Source of the DNA: Rickettsia typhi
GTDB taxonomy: Bacteria; Pseudomonadota; Alphaproteobacteria; Rickettsiales; Deianiraeaceae
Length of the DNA stretch: 9,370 nucleotides
Reading direction: 5' to 3'
Assembly (NCBI GenBank): GCA_945861605.1
Contig: CAMAVG010000034.1
Span: 1 to 9,370 of the forward strand
A program made the translations under genes and the position numbers. The notes beneath the pieces are model-generated. The model saw only the letters and a program-made list of their open reading frames with translations, was not told where the DNA came from and did not search any database. Of the stretch, positions 4,753-9,370 are shown one piece after another. The stretch's first letter is position 1. Each line of letters opens with the position of its first letter.

Positions 4753-6719
4753 ATTATTGTGTAATATATTATACCTTTTTTGTTGATAAAACTGTAATAT
4801 TGAAAAATCAATGAAATAAATGAAAAAAATATGATAAAATACATAAAGACAATTCCCGACTGCAATTTCGTGACTGAATCCGAGCAAATTTTCACAAAAG
4901 AAATGAATCCATGTGGTAGAATTGCATCAACGATTTTTTCAATTTTAGCAGAAAAAAACCTTGCGACTACTAACATTGGGCGAAGAAAAATCGCTTGATA
5001 TGCTTCGTCAAAGTAATATTTTTTTTGAAGGAGGGTGCGAATCGGGAGGATTTTACTGCTAAATTCGCGAATATTTTTCGGATATTTAATGTACAGTATG
5101 TATGCAAGGGCGATTGCTATCACGGAAAGAATTGACGGAAGGTATTTGATAAATGGCGAAATGTGGTGCATTTTTTCAATCGTTTCATGCGATGTATTTA
5201 TTGCTCCACGCCAAAAACTTGCTTCCAAAATGTGAAAACGATGACCAAGATAACCGGCAAGAACCGAGGGAATTGCAAGAACGAAGAGTGGGATGAGCAT
5301 CGAAATTGGCGATTCGTGTGGGTGATGGTGTGAATCCCCGCGATATTTCCCGTGAAACACAAGTGCGATAAGCCTCCACGAGTAGAAACTTGTCAAAAAT
5401 GCTGCGGTAATTCCAAGGGCAAAAGCGTAATTTCCGTGGCTTGAATGTGAGGCAAATGCTGCTTCGAGGATGGCATCCTTGGAGAAATAACCTGCGAGTG
5501 GATAAATTCCCGCGATTGCGATTGAGCCTATCATGAACATTGAGAATGTGAGCGGGATTTTTTTTGCAAGTCCACCCATTTTGAAGATGTTTTGCTCGTG
5601 ATGACAAGCGTGAATGACGGAGCCTGCTCCAAGAAAAAGGAGTGCCTTGAAAAATGCGTGCGTGACAAGGTGAAACATTCCAGCTGTTGGAGCAAGAACG
5701 CCAATTGCAAAGAACATGTATCCAAGTTGACTGCAAGTTGAATAGGCGATAATTTTTTTTATATCAGTCTGAACAAGGGCAATTGTTGCTGCAAAAATCG
5801 CCGTTGTGGCACCGATGTATGTAATAAACTGCTGTAGAAACAACGAATTTTCGATGAATATCCAGCATTTTGACATAAGGAAAACGCCAGCTGTAACCAT
5901 TGTTGCTGCGTGAATTAACGCTGAAACCGGAGTAGGACCCTCCATTGCATCGGGAAGCCAGACATGGAAGAATAATTGTGCGGATTTCCCCATTGCACCA
6001 AGGAAAAGTAGCATTCCAGCAAGAGTGAGTGTTTGAATTTCAAAGCCTGCGATATTTGTTGTCTCGCCTGCGTAGTATGTGCTTGAGATTCCCTCGGCAA
6101 TTTGTGGGAATATATCTGCAAAATTCAGTGTTCCAAATGTGTAGTATATTAAACATACGCCAGACGCCATGAATACATCGGCAACGCGGTTCACAATAAA
6201 TGCTTTTATTGAAGCCAAATTCGCCGATTCTTTCTTAAACCAAAACCCGATTAGTAAATAAGAACATAATCCAACGCCTTCCCATCCAAGGAAAAGTTGA
6301 AGGAAATCCCGCGATGTCACGAGGATAATCATGAAGAATGTGAAGAGGGATAAATACGAAAAAAACCTTTGTCTGTAAGGATCTTCGTGCATGTATCCGA
6401 TTGAATAAATGTGAACGACGCTTGAGACTAGAGTCACAACAAAAAGCATAATTGCTGTGATGGAATCGATTGAAATCGCAATTGTAGATTGAAATTTTTG
6501 AAGGGTTATCCAGTCAAAAAGTTTGATATCGTAAGATATTCCATATTTTGCTGACTGATAAAACACGATTCCTGAACAAACCGCGGCGCAGATTATCAAA
6601 AACGATGATATATATTCAGCGAAAATCGCCTTCGAGCGAATTAATAAAACACCCGCAAACAAAGAGCCAAGCAGGGGTGCGAAGAATATTATGTGTGGTA
6701 AAGCCTCGTGAAAATTCAT
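4728..6719 (-). CDS. nuoL: NADH-quinone oxidoreductase (complex I) subunit L
   Basis: Distal proton-pumping, antiporter-like membrane subunit of respiratory complex I. It has 663 residues from ATG at 6719, with about 14-16 hydrophobic helices. Key pump residues are visible: E147 in LGWEGVGLCSYLL, K245 in GAMGKSAQLFFHVWLPDAMEGP, SALIHAATMVTAG (266-278), H350, H354 and K358 in FHLVTHAFFKALLF, and K414 in YFSKDAIL. After about residue 500 comes the amphipathic lateral region typical of NuoL, then a last membrane segment at 622-643 and a tail to residue 663. It is somewhat longer than E. coli NuoL (613). A TTG at 6731 is in frame four codons upstream, but ATG fits the family and neither has a Shine-Dalgarno. 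No other nuo gene lies beside it, although nuoK, nuoM and nuoN are the usual neighbours. Confidence 0.97.
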   Translation of the reverse strand: MNFHEALPHIIFFAPLLGSLFAGVLLIRSKAIFAEYISSFLIICAAVCSGIVFYQSAKYGISYDIKLFDWITLQKFQSTIAISIDSITAIMLFVVTLVSSVVHIYSIGYMHEDPYRQRFFSYLSLFTFFMIILVTSRDFLQLFLGWEGVGLCSYLLIGFWFKKESANLASIKAFIVNRVADVFMASGVCLIYYTFGTLNFADIFPQIAEGISSTYYAGETTNIAGFEIQTLTLAGMLLFLGAMGKSAQLFFHVWLPDAMEGPTPVSALIHAATMVTAGVFLMSKCWIFIENSLFLQQFITYIGATTAIFAATIALVQTDIKKIIAYSTCSQLGYMFFAIGVLAPTAGMFHLVTHAFFKALLFLGAGSVIHACHHEQNIFKMGGLAKKIPLTFSMFMIGSIAIAGIYPLAGYFSKDAILEAAFASHSSHGNYAFALGITAAFLTSFYSWRLIALVFHGKYRGDSHHHPHESPISMLIPLFVLAIPSVLAGYLGHRFHILEASFWRGAINTSHETIEKMHHISPFIKYLPSILSVIAIALAYILYIKYPKNIREFSSKILPIRTLLQKKYYFDEAYQAIFLRPMLVVARFFSAKIEKIVDAILPHGFISFVKICSDSVTKLQSGIVFMYFIIFFSFISLIFQYYSFINKKGIIYYTIIWLTNLFN
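4768..4797 (-). promoter_or_regulatory. Possible internal promoter for atpC-pgk-sdhE
   Basis: On the minus strand a perfect TATAAT (4773-4768) lies 15 bases before the atpC ATG, with TTACAG (4797-4792) 18 bases further upstream. Transcription would begin within about ten bases of the start codon, giving an almost leaderless message. It lies within the last codons of nuoL. In such AT-rich DNA a chance TATAAT is common, so confidence is low. Confidence 0.25.
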
Positions 6720-6746
6720 TTTTAATGGCAATTATCTATTTTGCAT

Positions 6747-6776
6747 ATAATAAAAATTGTAAAAATTAATTTGCAA
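6747..6776 (-). promoter_or_regulatory. Putative promoter of the nuoL-atpC-pgk-sdhE series
   Basis: On the minus strand TTGCAA (6776-6771) and TATTAT (6752-6747) are 18 bases apart, in the space between divergent nuoL and rpsD. Transcription would start near 6740, about 20 bases before the nuoL ATG at 6719. Both boxes deviate from consensus (TTGCAA differs from TTGACA at two positions, TATTAT from TATAAT at one). Confidence 0.35.
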
Positions 6777-6808
6777 GCGATATTTCGCAATTCACACACA
6801 AAAATAAA

Positions 6809-6852
6809 TTTTTCCAAAAAAAACTTGACAATCAAAAAACGAAAGTTAATTA
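6809..6852 (+). promoter_or_regulatory. Putative promoter of the rpsD operon with A-tract upstream element
   Basis: T5-CC-A8-C (6809-6824) leads directly into TTGACA at 6825-6830. The best -10 candidate is TAATTA at 6847-6852 (spacer 16); the overlapping TTAATT at 6846-6851 has spacer 15. Expected start near 6859 gives a leader of about 24 bases. The 16-mer C-A8-C-TTGACA is identical to the one before serS. The -35 box is certain as sequence; the -10 box is ambiguous. Confidence 0.55.
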
Positions 6853-6882
6853 ATCCGTAAATTTATTGTTATAAAAGAAATC

Positions 6883-7497
6883 ATGTCAAGAATTCTGCAG
6901 TCTAAGTCAAAGATATCAAGGAAATATGGTGTTAACTTATGGGGGAAAGCAAACGATGCTTTCAACAAAAAACCTTATATCCCTGGTCAGCACGGTGGAA
7001 AAGTTATGAGGATCTCAAAAACTTACCGCAAACAACTTGTAGAAAAAAACAAAATGCGTTTCTTCCATGTATTAACAGAAAAGCAATTCTCCAACATTGT
7101 TCGCTCGGCAATTGCATCTCGTAATAACTCAACAGAAATGGTTGTAAAAACATTGAACACATTGCTTTCGACAGTTTTGTTTTCATCTGGAATGTTTGCA
7201 ACAATTTTCTTTGGAAAACAACTTATCAGTCACGGACATGTTCTTGTCAATGGCAGAAAAGTGAAATCACACACATACAAAGTTGAAGCTGGAGACGTCA
7301 TAACATTTTCTGAAAAATTAAGAGCAAACACCCAAGTGAAATCTTACCTTGAGGCAAACACTCCTGTCGCACCTTCATACTTAAAAATCGATCCTTTGGC
7401 AATGAAAATTGAAGTTGTAGCACTTCCTGATTCCTCAACTGTCAAATATCCTTGCGAAATGCAACCAAATATTGTAATTGAGTATTACTCCGCATAG
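6883..7497 (+). CDS. rpsD: 30S ribosomal protein S4
   Basis: Primary 16S rRNA-binding protein that starts assembly of the 30S body. It has 204 residues, the normal length. The N-terminal domain has the conserved LWGKA (19-23), KPYIPGQHG (30-38) and EKQF (66-69) blocks. The S4 RNA-binding domain includes HGHVLVNGRKV (117-127) and the GDVI turn (137-140). The C-terminus YPCEMQPNIVIEYYSA matches the alphaproteobacterial form. The usual RLDxVVYR helix at the start of the S4 domain is replaced by LNTLLSTVLFSS (91-102), and the Ala-Arg of AARQ/QARQ by GKQ (111-113), so several RNA-contacting arginines are lost. There is no Zn-binding Cys cluster. It heads a plus-strand series with trcR one base after its TAG. 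Whether it represses its own message here cannot be told. Confidence 0.96.
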   Translation: MSRILQSKSKISRKYGVNLWGKANDAFNKKPYIPGQHGGKVMRISKTYRKQLVEKNKMRFFHVLTEKQFSNIVRSAIASRNNSTEMVVKTLNTLLSTVLFSSGMFATIFFGKQLISHGHVLVNGRKVKSHTYKVEAGDVITFSEKLRANTQVKSYLEANTPVAPSYLKIDPLAMKIEVVALPDSSTVKYPCEMQPNIVIEYYSA

Positions 7498-7498
7498 T

Positions 7499-8041
7499 AT
7501 GAAAAGCATAGTAAAACGCAGTGTAACTTCGCCAAAGTCTAAAGCACTTTGGCTAATACACAACACATCGCTGACATTCAAGCAGATTGCAGACTTTTGC
7601 CTATTGCACGAATTGGAAATTAAGTCAATCGCAGATGGCATTATGTCCGCGACACTTCGCGAAAGAAGTCCTATATTCGATGGCGAAATTACGCAAGAGC
7701 AAATCTCCATTTGCGAACAAAATCCTGAAAAAACCCTTGTAATACAAGGACATAGTTTTGACGAAGGCTTGACAATAAAGGTTAAAAACAAAACTTATGT
7801 CAGCGTTGCTAAGCGTCAAAACAAACCATCTGCGATTTTATGGCTTAGCAAAAATATTGCTGGCATTACACCAAAAGAAATTCGCTCCATCACTGGTGCG
7901 ACTACTCAAATGATTGATTCAATCGTTACGGGAAAATATCGCCTTATGTCTGAAATTGTTGCAAAGGATCCAGTCTCACTTGGAATATGCACGCAAACTC
8001 AGCTCAATGCCTTGATAGTCAAATCTAAGGATGTCAAATGA
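7499..8041 (+). CDS. trcR: DUF1013 family cell-cycle transcriptional regulator, TrcR-like
   Basis: DUF1013 proteins occur in alphaproteobacteria; the Caulobacter member TrcR was described as an RNA-polymerase-associated cell-cycle transcription factor. This one has 180 residues. The first block, ALWLIHNTSLTFKQIADFC (16-34), resembles a helix-turn-helix. It is followed by IADGIMSATLRERSP (44-58), DGEITQEQI..CE (61-72), YVSVAKRQNKPSAILWL (100-116) and KDPVSLGICTQTQLNALI (156-173), all matching the family order. It is shorter than the Caulobacter-type proteins because the middle linker and the C-terminal end are reduced. ATG at 7499 was chosen; an in-frame TTG at 7478 would lie inside rpsD. It is one base after the rpsD stop and directly abuts waaA. 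The regulatory function is by homology only. Confidence 0.82.
   Translation: MKSIVKRSVTSPKSKALWLIHNTSLTFKQIADFCLLHELEIKSIADGIMSATLRERSPIFDGEITQEQISICEQNPEKTLVIQGHSFDEGLTIKVKNKTYVSVAKRQNKPSAILWLSKNIAGITPKEIRSITGATTQMIDSIVTGKYRLMSEIVAKDPVSLGICTQTQLNALIVKSKDVK
8027..8031 (+). promoter_or_regulatory. Shine-Dalgarno of waaA
   Basis: AAGGA lies 10 bases upstream of the waaA ATG at 8042, inside the last codons of trcR. It is the only clear Shine-Dalgarno found before any start in the window and supports that start. Confidence 0.55.
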
Positions 8042-9295
8042 ATGAAGAAATATCGTGAAAGTATCATAGATTTCGCCATATTTCTCCTTTATAACATTTT
8101 TTTTACCGCTATCACGCCATTTTTGTTGGCTTTTTTTCTATATCGCCTCACGAGGAAAAAGGAAACTGTGCGTTCGTTGATTCAGAAATTATCCTGTTTT
8201 TTACTTTTTGATCGCAAAAAACAATTTGATATCTGGTTTCATGCGGCTTCAGTTGGAGAACTCCGCTCTCTTGATTTTCTAATTCAACGCAATATTGAAA
8301 AAAAACATGCCATATTGGTTACAACAACGACAATAAAATCCGCAGAAATTGCAAGAAAATATGATGCGAAATATGTCAAGCATTGCTTTCTTCCAATTGA
8401 CTTCCTCCCATTTCAAATGCTTTTTTTTATAAAACATCGTTCACGAAAGGTTGTGATAGCAGACAGCGAGATTTGGATAAATTTCTTCGCAGTAGCACGA
8501 ATTTTTCGCACGCAGATTTTCCTATTCAATGCCAGAATGTCGAATTTTTCGCGTAGAAGGTGGGAATATTTTCCATATATTTTGCAATCCGTTCTGAAAT
8601 CCGCAAAGGTAATTTTGCCTCAGGGGTATTCGGAATTGGGTTTTTTCTCAAAATTTCATCAAAATGTGCATTTTCACGGCAACTTAAAAATGATGAATCT
8701 GAAAACCAACGCGTTGAATGCGAATGAAAAAATCACCACATTTCCAAGAAAAAAAGTGTTATGTGTGGTCAGCACTCACGAAGGCGAGGACGAAATCATC
8801 ATAAGGCAAATCATGGATTTTCAGCATCACTTCGACATAATATATTGCCCAAGGCATCCAAATCGTGCGCGTGATATTTCCAAGATTTTGCTCAAATATG
8901 GCATTAATAACGCTCTTTTTTCGGAAAAAATTCAGGCGACAACCTGCCTCATTGTTGACGAAATTGGCTTGCTTGACAGCGTGTTTTCCGTTTCTGAGAT
9001 TGCAATATACGGCGGTTCAATTTTACCACATTTGAAGGGGCATAACATCATGGAGCCGGCCGCTTTTGGATGCAAAATCATAACTGGGAAGTTTGTTGAA
9101 ACATTTGTTGAGGTCGTCGCGGAAATGAAAATGCAAAATGCAATTATTCAGTGCGATGCAAGTGAGATTCGAGAAAACATCGAAGAAATATTATTGGGCG
9201 AGAAATTTCCCGATATCGGCACAAACGCGAGAGATTACCTCGCAAACAATATGCCAAATATTCAGGAAATTCTTAAAAAGTTGGAGGAAATCTAG
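8042..9295 (+). CDS. waaA: 3-deoxy-D-manno-octulosonic acid (Kdo) transferase
   Basis: Inner-membrane GT-B glycosyltransferase (WaaA/KdtA, family GT30) that adds Kdo from CMP-Kdo to lipid IVA, the first core step of LPS. It has 417 residues, a normal length. Residues 8-35 form a hydrophobic N-terminal anchor. WFHAASVGEL (65-74) carries the catalytic Glu (E73). TTTTIKSAEIA (94-104), ADSEIWINF (140-148), NARMSNFSRRR (163-173), GNLK (213-216), STHEGEDE (244-251), CPRHPNRA (269-276), VDEIGLLDSVFSVSEIAIYGGS (305-326) and GHNIMEPAAFG (333-343) follow in the family order. LKGHN replaces the common GGHN. The ATG directly follows the trcR TGA with no gap, and an AAGGA precedes it. It ends in TAG overlapping the stop of a convergent gene. 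Whether it adds one or more Kdo residues cannot be read from sequence. Confidence 0.96.
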   Translation: MKKYRESIIDFAIFLLYNIFFTAITPFLLAFFLYRLTRKKETVRSLIQKLSCFLLFDRKKQFDIWFHAASVGELRSLDFLIQRNIEKKHAILVTTTTIKSAEIARKYDAKYVKHCFLPIDFLPFQMLFFIKHRSRKVVIADSEIWINFFAVARIFRTQIFLFNARMSNFSRRRWEYFPYILQSVLKSAKVILPQGYSELGFFSKFHQNVHFHGNLKMMNLKTNALNANEKITTFPRKKVLCVVSTHEGEDEIIIRQIMDFQHHFDIIYCPRHPNRARDISKILLKYGINNALFSEKIQATTCLIVDEIGLLDSVFSVSEIAIYGGSILPHLKGHNIMEPAAFGCKIITGKFVETFVEVVAEMKMQNAIIQCDASEIRENIEEILLGEKFPDIGTNARDYLANNMPNIQEILKKLEEI

Positions 9296-9369
9296 CCGTC
9301 AAGATCTCCATCGAGCATGAAAAATCTGTATAGTTCATCGGCAATGTTTGGAATTCCAGCCTGCTTTGC
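9292..9369 (-). CDS. C-terminal fragment of an unidentified protein, cut by the window edge
   Basis: The minus strand from 9369 is open for 25 codons ending in TAG (9294-9292), reading AKQAGIPNIADELYR then FFMLDGDLDG. Only the C-terminus lies in the window and no family was recognised. It is accepted as a real gene because the plus strand has no gene beyond the waaA stop, the frame is open to the edge, and its amphipathic helix plus acidic end look protein-like. It converges on waaA, and both stop codons lie in the palindrome CTAG. Confidence 0.5.
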   Translation of the reverse strand, partial: AKQAGIPNIADELYRFFMLDGDLDG

Positions 9370-9370
9370 T

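Larger units (their letters stand above)
6720..6882. other. Divergent intergenic region between nuoL and rpsD
   Basis: This 163-base AT-rich gap is the longest non-coding stretch in the window. It carries the putative nuoL promoter on the left and the rpsD promoter on the right. Between them at 6777-6788 is a small perfect inverted repeat GCGA-TATT-TCGC, which could be an operator or chance. No tRNA, small ORF of note or terminator was seen. Confidence 0.6.

Noticed and set aside
4753..4887. N-terminal extension of atpC to 136 codons
   Set aside because: The extra 45 codons lie in the nuoL reading region, are hydrophobic and non-homologous, while MADKSIQLKV fits the epsilon start.
5185..5736. 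Minus-strand open frame of 183 codons
   Set aside because: Same strand as nuoL but out of frame and inside it; the Cys-, Arg- and Ser-rich translation is typical of a shadow frame.
6777..6788. GCGA-TATT-TCGC as a terminator or operator
   Set aside because: Only a four-base-pair stem without a following U-run, and too short to distinguish from chance; mentioned in the intergenic entry only.
7435..7791. Minus-strand open frame of 118 codons
   Set aside because: Antisense to the rpsD end and trcR, which match families; no start signal or domain seen.
1..9370. A previously undescribed defence, mobile or biosynthetic system
   Set aside because: All complete genes but one are recognisable housekeeping genes; no toxin, nuclease cluster, integrase, phage or island boundary is visible. 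The only unassigned complete gene is the lysine-rich protein.

Overview
The window is an AT-rich, gene-dense piece of bacterial chromosome. It most likely comes from an alphaproteobacterium of the host-associated Rickettsiales/Holosporales kind. The evidence is a TrcR/DUF1013 regulator (essentially an alphaproteobacterial family), an alphaproteobacterial-type ribosomal protein S4 C-terminus (YPCEMQPN...YYSA), a SerRS motif 2 of the type GMIRQHQF, high A+T with many homopolymer runs, overlapping genes and very few Shine-Dalgarno sequences. The standard genetic code applies: TGA, TAG and TAA all act as stops. A Kdo transferase (waaA) implies an LPS outer membrane. Phosphoglycerate kinase beside complex I and ATP synthase genes implies retained three-carbon glycolysis or gluconeogenesis plus respiration. 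Genus cannot be assigned from the sequence alone.

Layout. (1) Bases 1-1722, minus strand: dsbB, then serS, which runs off the left edge and lacks its C-terminus. serS has its own promoter inside the 3' end of dsbB. (2) Bases 1759-3059, plus strand: a lysine-rich protein with a histone-H1-like tail, followed by tatD. (3) Bases 3020-6719, minus strand: a tightly packed series nuoL > atpC > pgk > sdhE, probably one transcript from a promoter near 6747-6776. It mixes parts of complex I, ATP synthase, glycolysis and succinate dehydrogenase assembly. (4) Bases 6883-9295, plus strand: rpsD > trcR (DUF1013) > waaA, with gaps of one and zero bases. (5) Bases 9292-9369, minus strand: the last 25 codons of an unidentified gene that converges on waaA and shares its stop site.

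No intergenic stretch exceeds about 165 bases, and no rRNA, tRNA, CRISPR array, insertion sequence or clear intrinsic terminator was seen. Both convergent junctions (tatD/sdhE and waaA/unknown) overlap instead of carrying a terminator. The window is mainly housekeeping. The points most worth a second look are an identical C-A8-C-TTGACA promoter core at serS and rpsD, the lysine-rich H1-like protein, the epsilon subunit of only 91 residues, the mixed energy operon and the divergent S4 RNA-binding domain.
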